This document shows, piece after piece, positions 10,982 through 20,426 of a DNA stretch of 64,000 bases. Within the stretch, counting starts at the first letter, position 1. Each line of letters starts with the position of its first letter. The position numbers and the translations under genes were made by a program. The DNA comes from Bubalus kerabau (Eukaryota; Chordata; Mammalia; Artiodactyla; Bovidae). The DNA lies in the NCBI RefSeq assembly GCF_029407905.1, contig NC_073628.1, positions 87,106,501 through 87,170,500 on the forward strand, in the 5' to 3' direction. The notes beneath the pieces were generated by a model. That model did not search any database, was not told where the DNA came from, and was given only the letters and a program-made list of their open reading frames with translations.

Positions 10982-11143
10982 GTTTAGTTGCTAAGTCATG
11001 TTCAACTCTTTGCAACCCCATGGACCCCGCCAGCCTCCTCTGTCCATGGGATTTTCCAGGCAAGAATACTGAAGTGCGTTGCTATTTCCTTCTCCAGGGG
11101 GTCTTCCTGACCCAAGGATTGAACCCATGTCTGCTGCTTGCTT
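10982..11143 (-). mobile_element. Bov-tA SINE
   Basis: Reversed Bov-A 3' end (TTAGTTGCTAAGTCATGTTC), CCATGGGATTTTCCAGGCAA and GGATTGAACCCATGTCTGC. The 5' head is incomplete. Confidence 0.9.
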
Positions 11144-11265
11144 CCCCTTTAATTCCCACACTTTTGAAGATGATACTATAATAGTCTCTGTCTCACAAAT
11201 GAAGAAACTGAAGTCTCAGGAAAGTGGGGAAAGTTGGCCCCACAATAGCTGAGCTAAGGCTTGGA
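11144..11265 (-). mobile_element. MIR SINE fragment
   Basis: CTCACAAATGAAGAAACTGAAG and TCAGGAAAGTGGGGAAAG resemble the reversed MIR core. The copy is diverged. Confidence 0.55.
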
Positions 11266-11269
11266 AAAA

Positions 11270-11905
11270 ACCCTTTGCACGTCTGCTGCGACTGCTGCAT
11301 GGGGTCCCATGCTGTGCCCTGGTGTCAAGACAGCTCCTCTGACCCACTGCTGGGGGTCAGAGTCTCTGATGCCCCTTGTGACCGGTGGCAGGGGTGGGTA
11401 TGAATCATGGCTTCATCAAGGCCCTAGCTTCTCTAGTTAGACCTTTGTGAGTGACCCAGGGGTTAGAAAGGATGGTGACGGTTGCCACTTGGCAGCTTGG
11501 AGAAATTCACAGAGCGCGTTCTCCCCTGTGCTCCAAGCGGGGTTCTCTTCATAACCTCCAAGGAAAGAAGCCCTCGAAATGCAGCGTAAAGTTCTGATCC
11601 CCCCGAGCACCTGAGGGAGCAGTTTTGGCCTCCAGAAAGGTGCACTGTGGTGGAGGAGCCTCAGTTCTCAGGCCCCACCTCATGCGGGGCCCATATCCCA
11701 TGGGACCCCGTCCCACCTTCTTCTGTTCCTCAGTTAACCTTCTACTTGCAGTTTTTCATCTCCCTGAATCTTAACTCCTCAGGTAGATGATCTCCACTCA
11801 TCCTGTGCTGATGTTGCTGGAGAGGTGATGCACTCAGCCTGGGTCATGTGGGGTTTAGGAAGACCCAGCGTGATTTGTTCACTTCTGGGAAATACGAATG
11901 CAACA
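11270..11905. other. no recognisable gene or repeat
   Basis: Nothing supportable. The overlapping frames on both strands at 11463-12060 look like chance. Confidence 0.5.
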
Positions 11906-11910
11906 CACTC

Positions 11911-12185
11911 CTTAGAGCAGTGGTCCCCAACTTTTTGGGCACTAGGGACCAGTTTCATGGAAGACAAGTCTTTCACGAACTGGGGTGGGGTGAGGGGTGG
12001 GGAATGGTTTAGGCATGATTCAAAGGCCTTATTACATTTATTGCACATTCTATTTCGCAAAGAGTCAGACCCGACTGAGCGACTTCAGTTTCACTTTTCT
12101 ATTTCTATTATTATTACATCAGCTCCACCTCAGATCGTCAGATCATCAAGCATTAGATCTGGTAGGTTGGGGAACCCTGCCTCAG
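11911..12185 (+). mobile_element. hAT-Charlie-type DNA transposon fossil (MER1-like)
   Basis: CAGTGGTCCCCAACTTTTTGG, GGGACCAGTTTCATGGAAGA, TTATTACATCAGCTCCACCTC and GGTTGGGGAACCCTG form the characteristic non-autonomous hAT element with complementary ends. It is interrupted by the insertion at 12056-12096. The subfamily name is from memory. Confidence 0.75.
12056..12096 (+). mobile_element. 41-bp insertion of a BovB/BovA 3' segment with target-site duplication
   Basis: CGCAAAGAGTCAGACCCGAC followed by TGAGCGACTTCAGTTTCACTT matches the end of a Bov-A monomer. TTCTATTT at 12048-12055 and 12097-12104 flanks it exactly and restores the transposon sequence when removed. Confidence 0.8.
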
Positions 12186-12189
12186 AAAA

Positions 12190-13940
12190 ATCTAAGCCAT
12201 CAGCTTGGTACTTTGTTGTGAACACCACTCTGGCTGTGGTTTTAGAATTCGGATGTCAAGGAAAAAGCAAATCCTGTTTCTTCAGACTTCTCAACAACTT
12301 CATGCCTGAAAAAGGCGAAGTGTTAATGATTTCATTTACAGACCTTGAGGAATGTTACAAAGTGTTAAGTGTTCTACTATGAAGAAGTGAAAATTTAAAA
12401 ATCTATTTGTATTACTTTCCAAAAATAAAAGAAGTGCAATCAGAGAAACTGTAGTGTTTCTGCCCTCAGAGATAACCGGGTGAGCAGTTCACGCTTAATA
12501 GATTCTGTCACAGAGATTTTTCTCTGTTCTTACAAATGCTTTTGTAGGAGTGGAAAGCTAAAAATAGGGCTGAAGGTAACATTCATAACCTAAAATATAC
12601 ATAATTTCGAAGATCTGCCAGCTACAGTGATTTCAGGGCCTGGTAATTTTCTGCTGAATACTAGCTGTTTTGATGATAGCCCTAAATTTTTCAGGTTACA
12701 GTGCTGCTTAGCACACAGCACTGTCAGATTTTAATTCGCGTTATCTTGCTAATCGAACGTGTGTGTTGTGTGGCCTTCCAGGGGAGGTAGCAGTTCTCAT
12801 TCATAGGGTACAAGTTGACTTTGGATTTAAGAAAGCCAAATTCTGGTTTGATTTTCTAGAGAATTATTGTATGACCTTGAGAAACAGCTTCACATGGCTG
12901 CTGAAGAACCTGCTGTTCTATCCCTGAGAATGGATGGGACCCACAGCTGACGGGGGTTTGAGTGTATGAAGAGAGAGGTAGTTCCACATTCCTATGTATG
13001 TGAAGCTAAGGAATGACAGGCCCTCACCCTGAATTGATGTGACTTTTCAGGTCTACCCACATGTACCTGACCAGAACCTCTGACCCAATCCCAGTTTCTG
13101 TGGGAGACAACTTCTCTTATGTAATCTGAGTTCTAGACTCTGTCCTGGGAGGAGTGAGGTCATTTAATATGGGGAATGGGGGCTGGGGCAGTTCTTAGGG
13201 AAGTGGGGGTTGGGGGGCGAGAATCCATCTCCATCCCCCTGAGCCTTCCTCATGGTGGGCGGTCTGGTCTGTGGATGACCTGCAGGAAACACAGCAACAT
13301 GCAGAGCTGGGGCTGCTCCTGGGAGCTGGGAGAACCAGCTCCTGGGTGCAAAAGAAAGCCATACTGCAATGATGTCTTCCAATGTCCCATCCCCTCTCCT
13401 CACCTCCACAGGCTGGAAAAGTTTCCAAAACATGCCTGGCCCTCATATTTCACTGGCTAGTGTCTGAACCACAGACATTTCAGCCTTTGTTTCTTTTCAG
13501 AAACAGTATTAACCACCCACCCAAATATTTTCTCTTGAAACTGCCAGGCTATTGAGTGTTTAAAAAGGAATTTGTTGACTGAAACAAATGTTTTGGGTTT
13601 CCTGAAACAAGACATTTGCCAAAGCAAAAGCAGCCCTTGGCCAAGTCTCTTCCTACAAAGCGGAGATTGGAACAAAGCTGCTTCTCCTAACCATCTAGGG
13701 TTTGGCGCGTTTAGGTGAATCGCCTGGATTTTCTGCCCTGCTGCCTCAGGGGCTTCTGACAATCATGCAGCAAATTGCCGCAATTGTCCACGTGATGTTG
13801 ACAGAAGTTTTTGGTGCCAAAGGCTAACGAGGAGTTGAGGGGCTGGAAATTATTGTCCAGCTGATTTCTTCATGATAATGGGTGTCTCTGAGAGCCTCAC
13901 AGCTGTCCTTGAAATAAAGCAGATTTGGTTGTCCCCTTCT
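12190..13940. other. no recognisable gene or repeat
   Basis: The frame ending at 12382 (185 codons) starts inside the DNA transposon, so it is not a gene. The overlapping frames at 13164-13460 have no family signature. Confidence 0.5.
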
Positions 13941-13944
13941 TAAC

Positions 13945-14133
13945 TTAGAGGTTTCCCAGTGGCTCAAGTGGTAAAGAAACTGCCTGCCAGTGCAGGAGAC
14001 CCCAGTTCGATCCCTGGGTTGGGAAGATCCTCTGGAGAAGGGAATGGCTACCCACTCCAGTATTCATGCCTTGAGAATCCTATGGACAGAGGAGCCTGGC
14101 AGACAACAGGCAAGACAGAGTGACTAAACCACC
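13945..14133 (+). mobile_element. Bov-tA SINE
   Basis: GGTTTCCCAGTGGCTCAAGT, the B-box-like AGTTCGATCCCTGGGTTGGG and ACTCCAGTATTCATGCC identify it. It abuts the L1 tail to its right. Confidence 0.9.
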
Positions 14134-14144
14134 ACCCCCACCTC

Positions 14145-14612
14145 CAATAGCAGCATTCCTTACAATAGCCAAGATATGGAAGCAACCTGTCCATCAACAG
14201 ATGAATGGATAAAGAAGATGTGGTACAAATATGTACTACTAGGCCATAAAAAAAGAGCAAACATTTTGCTGTTTGAAGCAACATGGATGTACTTGGATAC
14301 TAAATGAAGTAAGTCAGAAAGACAAATACTGTGTGATATCACTTATAGGTGGAGTCTAAAAAATACAACAATCTAGTGATTAAAACAAAAAAGAAACAGA
14401 GTCACAGAGAACAAACTAATGCTTACCAGTGGAGGGGGCAGGGGCCGTACAGGGTGAGGAAGTGCAAGGCACCAACTATTGAGGGTGAGACAGGCTCAAG
14501 GACGTACTGCACAAAACCAGGAATAGAACCAATATTTTGTAATAGCTGTAAATGGAAACAGCCTTTAAAATTGCATCACAATTTTAAAAAATAAATTAAA
14601 AAATCCTCCTTT
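14145..14612 (+). mobile_element. L1 3' end
   Basis: ATTCCTTACAATAGCCAAGA, CCATCAACAGATGAATGGAT, GAAGTAAGTCAGAAAGAC and TTTTGTAATAGCTGTAAATGG are consecutive L1 3' segments. It ends in an A-rich tail. Confidence 0.85.
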
Positions 14613-15200
14613 TTATATCTTCCTTATAACAAATAAAGTAGGCTGGCATCATCTAAAAGAATAACAAAGACAGCAAAAGAAAAATTGAAATGAGAAAAAC
14701 CACAAAAATCACTCAAAGATTATAAAAAATTATGTTTACAAACTATAGGTCACTGATGGTACTCTAATGTGATTGACAAGCACACAGACCTGGTTCCTTT
14801 GAACACTCTGGTTTAAAATAATTGGATTCTATTCCTAGAAACCCAGCATAGCTTTGTCTTGGTCCCTTTCCTACCAGTTCCCTACTTCCATGGGGCCAGA
14901 GCCTTCCTATTTCCCAATACAGCATCTAATTGTGTATCTTGTTCTTCCCCCAAGAACACTGTGAAGGCTTCTTCTCTCATAAAAACAAACAAACAAACAA
15001 AAATCCTAACCTTCCCCCACCCCAAAACCCTCAAGCAAACCCATATCTTTGCCTGGTTCAGACCTTCCTGCCCCCTCTGCCCCAATCTGGTAGTACCTAG
15101 CTTTCTTCCTGGGAGGGCAAGTCGAATTCTCAGTTGATTCACAAGGCAGGCTTATGTTCACAAGCCTTTCCTGGTATAGCCTGCTGTCTCTGCTAGCCAT
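14613..15200. other. no gene; AAAC microsatellite near 14981-15001
   Basis: The only distinct structure is the AAACAAACAAACAAAC run. Overlapping frames on both strands near 14859-15142 have no domain. Confidence 0.5.
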
Positions 15201-15204
15201 GGAT

Positions 15205-15390
15205 CCTTCCACAGCAAAATACACACCAGTGTCCTCAGCAGTGAAATGGGACACTCTTTCTACCTCATAGGCCTCTTGTGGGGCTGAAATGATATCATGC
15301 CTGTAATACCCCTTATGGTACAGTGTGGTGTAAAATGGCAAGAAACGGATGATGGTAATGATGATGTAATGATGGCGGTGATTAAAGCAC
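15205..15390 (+). mobile_element. MIR SINE fragment
   Basis: CAGTGTCCTCAGCAGTGAAATGG followed by ACCTCATAGGCCTCTTGTGGGG and GAAATGATATCATGCCTGTAA follows the MIR 3' half. Confidence 0.6.
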
Positions 15391-17005
15391 TGATTCTGTT
15401 GGTGCCGATTCAGGACTGTGTCTCCTCCTTCCTCACTCACCCACCCACCACCACTGATCTTGCAGGAGAGTCATCCTTCAAAGGTCTAGATTATAACAAT
15501 AGAAATGAATGCAATGTAGGGAGGTGAAAAGGTTTTCTCTGAGGTGGAGACATCTCTCTATAGGAAAATCCCAAGCTGATTGAGGTGGGCAAGATCCTGG
15601 AGTCAGGTATCTACAGCTGGTGAATAATCAGTGGAAAGGGGACTGCTTTGCCATGAACAAGAGAGAGGAATATTCTTTTTTTTTCTTCTTCTTCTTATGA
15701 GGAAGAGGAAAGAGAAGTGGAGAGCAGAGGAAAGAGTGGCAGGGTTGGAAAGAGCTGGGAAGAGTGATAAATTCGGTGAAGGCCATGGATGCCTCACAGA
15801 GGTGAACACCTTGACATTTAGCGTTCTCTGGGAAGTCATTGGTATTTTTGCATTTGTGATGTGTGATCCTGTTATCGAGTTCCTGCTCCAAAATTTCCAT
15901 GAAAATCTATGAACTTTGGAATATTTCATGCTTTATGTGGGAAGAAGTTTGTGAAAGTCAGAAAGAGGAGTACATTTGGAGACGAAGGATTTGCAGAAAT
16001 CCTGGGAAGGATTCTTTGAATTTCCACAGGCTATGGTTTTGGGGGCTTCCAAGGGTTGGCCCTGTTTGACATCAGGGCTGTACTAACATTGCAGTAGCCT
16101 TGACATCCTGATGATAAGATCTACCCACGCACAGTAAAAGGAAGAGAATCTGGTTCTCTCATAGTCATTATAATATTCAGTAGGGTACAAACATTCGAGG
16201 GTGTAATTACCCAATGTCCTTGGATGCAGAATTTACTTTCCTAATACGGAAACCAGGCCTTTCCTAGGGTGCATTTATTTCATCACAATTTTATCTCAAC
16301 ATATCTGGATAAAACACTGGTTCTTATAATAAAGAGCGATTTTGAAATAGTCACCTTGGGAAGTCTATATACTAGAATGAGGTCAACATCCACAGAGAAG
16401 AGGCAAAATCTGTTCTATTTTGTTCGGTAAATACCCCACTTCTGGTCCAGTTATCTGGGGAATGGCAGGGGTCACCCTTGGTGGTCTCATTCTCCCACTT
16501 CATTTCTCTGCTAACAAACATGTCACTTTTCACATGTCACGTGTCACAGGGAATGATGTCCCTGGGCTCACTTGCTGGAACCAAGTGCTGACATAATCTG
16601 CTCCTGGGGCTCAGCTGATGCTGCTCCGCCTGGACCTGGTGGAGTAGTCAGCAGGTGTCCGAGACAGGGGAGTGTTAGGCTAGAGAAGTGAGGACGGTTA
16701 TCTCATGGTCCGGGTCCCCTTGGCACAGTGCTCATTCCCACAGAGCTAACTGACCTTTCACTGTCCACACCACAAAAAAAACCAAAGCCATCTGTTTTCT
16801 ATCCCATGTCTCTGCATCCCAAATTTTCCTGGGAAAGTTTCCAGGAGTTGGCACTCCCAGAGCTTGCCATGAGCTACAGGCCTTCAGAAAAGAAGACTCT
16901 GCTGGGACTCATGTTGGGAGAACCTGTGTGTGCTAAAAGTGTTGGGGCAGGAGATGGGAGCAGGGAGATGGGAGCAGGGAGATGGAGAAGATTCCACAGC
17001 GGTGG
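15391..17005. other. no recognisable gene; short tandem repeat near 16948-16988
   Basis: Unique-looking sequence. GGAGATGGGAGCA repeats about three times near 16948-16988. Frames up to 108 codons overlap each other on opposite strands and have no motif. Confidence 0.5.
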
Positions 17006-17009
17006 CGCC

Positions 17010-17230
17010 AGCACCTCTCGAGCACCTGCTCTGAGTCAGGCACGGCCTTAGGGCCCGACATGCCCTGTCTCTTTGCTCCTCACAATGGATGACAGCGTGA
17101 GTTAGGTGGGAACAGCGGCTCCGTACTCTGATGAGACAGCTGAGGTTGAGAGAGTTTCTATAATGGCCTTACTCAAGCCACGTTGCTAAATCTGAATCCG
17201 GTCTGAATGACCCCAAAGCTAATGTTCTTA
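17010..17230 (-). mobile_element. MIR SINE fragment
   Basis: CGAGCACCTGCTCTGAGTCAGG, GATGAGACAGCTGAGGTTGAG and AATGTTCTTAACTATTCTG follow the reversed MIR consensus. Confidence 0.7.
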
Positions 17231-17234
17231 ACTA

Positions 17235-17640
17235 TTCTGTCTCTTTTTCTGGGTTTGTGTGGCGGCGGGGGGTGGGGTGGGGGGAGGCTGCCAAGGACTC
17301 TGTCAAGATCTGTTGTACCTTCTTGCTCTTCCTAACTTTGGGGACTCCAGGTCTCTGGTGCTATTCTGAGTATGTGGATTAGGACAAGGTGGGCCTGAGA
17401 ACCCTGCTTCTGCTGGGCTCCAGGCCATGGAGAGTGCTGCAGCTTCTGGCCAACGTTGGGTCCAGGACATCTGCTGAGGGACCTGGAGGAAACCCCCTCA
17501 AAGTGCCTTAACGGAGCGTGCCCTGGACTCTCCGCAGGACCCTAGTAGGGTAGCAAGTGAAAATACAGAAACCCTGTTAAATTTGCATTTCAGGTAAATA
17601 ATTCTTTAATAGATGTACAGCCTATGCAACATTTAGGATA
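17235..17640. other. no recognisable gene or repeat
   Basis: G-rich run near 17262-17285. Otherwise nothing supportable. Confidence 0.5.
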
Positions 17641-17647
17641 CACTTAT

Positions 17648-17921
17648 TTGGAGAAGGCAACGGCATCCCACTCCAGTACTCTTGCCTGGAAAATCCCATG
17701 GATGGAGGAGCCTGGAAGGCTGCAGTCCATGGGGTTGCTAAGAGTCGGACACGACTGAGCGACTTCACTTTCACTTTTCACTTTCCTGCATTGGAGAAGG
17801 AAATGGCAACCCACTCCAGTGGTCTTGCCTGGAGAATCCCAGGGACGGGGGAGCCTGGTGGGCTGCCGTCTATGGGGTCACACAGAGTTGTGCACGAATC
17901 TAGTGACTTAGCAGCAGCAAT
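17648..17921 (+). mobile_element. BovA2 SINE, dimeric
   Basis: Two Bov-A monomers joined by ACTTTCACTTTTCACTTTCC, ending AGTGACTTAGCAGCAGC. Very close to the copies at 3795, 56736 and 57164. Confidence 0.95.
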
Positions 17922-17954
17922 CTAAAACAGTTTGTTGATCTGAAATTCAAATTT

Positions 17955-18293
17955 TAAAAAATAATTTTTATTTATTTTATTTTAACTAATTAATTAATTT
18001 TTGCTGTGCTGGGTCTTCGTTGCTGCGTGCAGGCTTTCTCTAGCTGCAGTAAGCAGGGGCTACTCTTTAGCTGCTGTGCATGGGCTTCTCATCCTGGTGG
18101 CTTCTTTTATTGCAGAGCACGGGTTCTAGGCTCTAGGCATGTGGGCTTCAGTAGTTGCAGCACGAAGCCTCAGTAGTTGTGCTGCATGGGCTTCAGCTGC
18201 TCCGTGGCATGTGGAATCTTCCCAGACCAGCGATTGAACCCATGTCCCCTGCATTGGCAGCAGATTCTTATTCACTGCACCACCAGGGAAGTC
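17955..18293 (-). mobile_element. CHR-type tRNA-Glu SINE with target-site duplication
   Basis: Reversed tail (TTTATTTATTTTATTTTAAC), then GGGTCTTCGTTGCTGCGTGC and CACCAGGGAAGTC at the head. CTGAAATTCAAATTT at 17940-17954 and 18294-18308 is a 15-bp target duplication. Confidence 0.95.
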
Positions 18294-18309
18294 CTGAAAT
18301 TCAAATTTA

Positions 18310-18675
18310 ACTAAGCATCCTGTATTTTATCTGGCAACCCTAGACTCAGTGTCCTCTAGGACTGAGTAGCTGTGCAGGTGACAGGTATCTAAAAATTCCA
18401 AACTCTAAGCCAGGACTGATGCTCTGTTTGAGGCTGCCCAGACTTTCCATGTGGCCTGGGCACACAGGGGCCTCAGAGCAGTGGCAGATGCATGGGCCTG
18501 GCAGGAGTCACACAGAGGGCATCTGTACAGTGAACCTTACAAGGAGGAGCCTGTGCACAGAGGTGTGCCAAGGTGCCAAGCCTGTGCCAAGGTGATCCTT
18601 CCTGGCAGAATGGAATGATCGAGGAACAAGAAGGGGATTTGAGGCAGAATAAAATAGGAGGCAAAGCCAGTCAGC
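18310..18675. other. no recognisable gene or repeat
   Basis: Nothing supportable. Confidence 0.5.
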
Positions 18676-18679
18676 CAGT

Positions 18680-19072
18680 ATGTTAGTTTGCTAGGGTTGC
18701 CATAATGAAATATCATAGATCAGGTGGCTAAACAATAGAAATTAATTTTCTCACAATTCTGGAGGCTGGAAGTCCAAAATCAAGGTGTTGGCAGGTTTGG
18801 TTTCTTATGCAGCCTCTCTCCTTGGCTTGTAGGAGGCCACTTTCTTCTTGTGTCTTCACATGGTCTTCCCTTTCTGAGTGTCTGTGTCCTAAGCTTCATA
18901 TAAGGACATCAGTCATATTGGATTACTGCTCATCATCATCACCTCATTGTAACTTAATTACCTATTTGGACTCTTCAAATATAGTCACATTCTGAGGTTC
19001 TAGGGGTTCAGACTTCAATATATGAACTTTGGTAGTGGTGGGGTACACAATTCAGTTCATAACAGCCAGAAA
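18680..19072 (-). mobile_element. MLT1-type LTR (ERVL-MaLR)
   Basis: TGTTAGTTTGCTAGGGTTGCC, CTCACAATTCTGGAGGCTGG, ATATAAGGACATCAGTC and ACACAATTCAGTTCATAACA are the reversed MLT1 consensus from end to end, a nearly complete solo LTR. Confidence 0.85.
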
Positions 19073-19079
19073 AAGATTC

Positions 19080-20040
19080 CGGAAGCATGTGAGTTGGGTT
19101 GTGAAGGGAAATGGCTCTGTCATGATGCCCTGGGGACCTTGTACACATCCACATAGGACACAGGCCAGGCTTGACTTGTTGCTGAATCTAAATCTTGGCA
19201 GAACACTCTGTAATTTTCCTGGAGCATGAGGGCATGCAAGGCTTGTAAGGAGCAGCAAAACCATTTTCTACTTGCCTCCTTTCTTCCTAGGAGGCTGTTG
19301 TGAGACAGTTTCTTGTCCCCTCTCAGGTTCCCATGATGCATGAGACTTTCTGCCTTGTCCTCCGGCTCTTGGGCCCAGTTGCAGCCTGTAAACTAGCTGC
19401 AGCATGGCATGGGCTTCGCAGCAACAGGATGTGCTTTGCAGTCACCTGGCCCTTCTGTTCCAATGCTTCCCTGTGTATGGCTGTGGGGAGCTGGTGTCCT
19501 TGGCTGCTCTTCCTTGCACTGTACATGTAAACAATCTGAATTGGGGCTTGTTGTTTCATTACCAATTGTATCAACTAGGACTTACCTTGTGCTCACTCTT
19601 TGGCTCCTGTGGCAGGAAGCACAGACGGCCTGAATACAAGAAAGAGGCATCCATGGAGAGTTGGGGAAGGAGCAACTGAAACATAAAGCAGTTCTTACAG
19701 GGAAATGGCTTGCGGGGTTTGGTTCTGTGTAGTCAGGCCAAGGTGAGAGGGACATTTACTATTAGGGTGTGCTCAGGGGTGATGGGAATGGAAAGGCTCC
19801 TGTCAAGATGATTAGAAGATTTTAAAGTTGCTAGAAAAAAAGGCTGAATAGCTGAGTTTCCCCCCACCCCCTTCCTGTTTTGTGGTTTTTTTTTTTTTTT
19901 TTTAATCCAAAGGCCACACAAGTATTAAATGTTGACCCTTAACTATTAACTGTGGACATTTTTGATGATAAATGTACCAGAAGAAGGAATGCTATACTGG
20001 TAGGGTGAATAGTTGAAAGCTCAATAGCAGCAGTCATTTA
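19080..20040. other. no recognisable gene; long T run near 19884-19904
   Basis: Several 60-90-codon frames overlap here on both strands without any domain. I call none of them a gene. Confidence 0.5.
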
Positions 20041-20059
20041 CTATCCTGGGTTCAAAGAA

Positions 20060-20200
20060 TCTGGGGTTCAAATCATAGCTCCTTAGTTTACAAGTTATGT
20101 TGTCTCAGGTAAATAACCTCTCCAAGCTTTAGTTTTCTCAATCAGCAAAGTGGGAATTTTTCATTTGGGAACCACTTGGAATCATTGCAAGGATTGTATA
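20060..20200 (+). mobile_element. MIR SINE fragment
   Basis: GGGGTTCAAATCATAGCTCC, AAATAACCTCTCCAAGCTTTAG and TCAATCAGCAAAGTGGG follow the MIR consensus. Confidence 0.75.
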
Positions 20201-20425
20201 AATAACTGACTTATTGCACACTTAACTTGTGCCTAGTGCTTTATGTATTTTATTTCATTTAGTTCTCACAACAACTCCCAGAGAGGTAGGATTGTTATTA
20301 TGTCAGTTTTACAAATGAATAAACTGCGGCAGTAAGAGGTTAAGTAACTTGCCCAAAGCTAAAGCTAATAACTATGAGAGCCAGAATTCAAACTCAAGCA
20401 GACTCACTCCTGAGCCTGCTCATCT
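20201..20425 (-). mobile_element. MIR SINE fragment
   Basis: CTAGTGCTTTATGTATTTTA, TTTAGTTCTCACAACAACTCC, AGAGGTTAAGTAACTTGCCC and GAGCCAGAATTCAAACTC follow the reversed MIR consensus. It lies tail-to-tail with the plus-strand MIR just to its left. Confidence 0.8.
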
Positions 20426-20426
20426 G

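Noticed and set aside
11825..12382. 185-codon plus-strand frame
   Set aside because: It begins upstream of and runs through a DNA transposon fossil and a 41-bp SINE-derived insertion, so it cannot be an ancient protein-coding frame.
15006..15440. 144-codon minus-strand frame
   Set aside because: It overlaps a MIR and has no domain or transcript signals.
16948..16988. CRISPR-like or regulatory tandem array
   Set aside because: It is just three copies of a 13-base G-rich unit in a mammalian genome, a minor tandem repeat.
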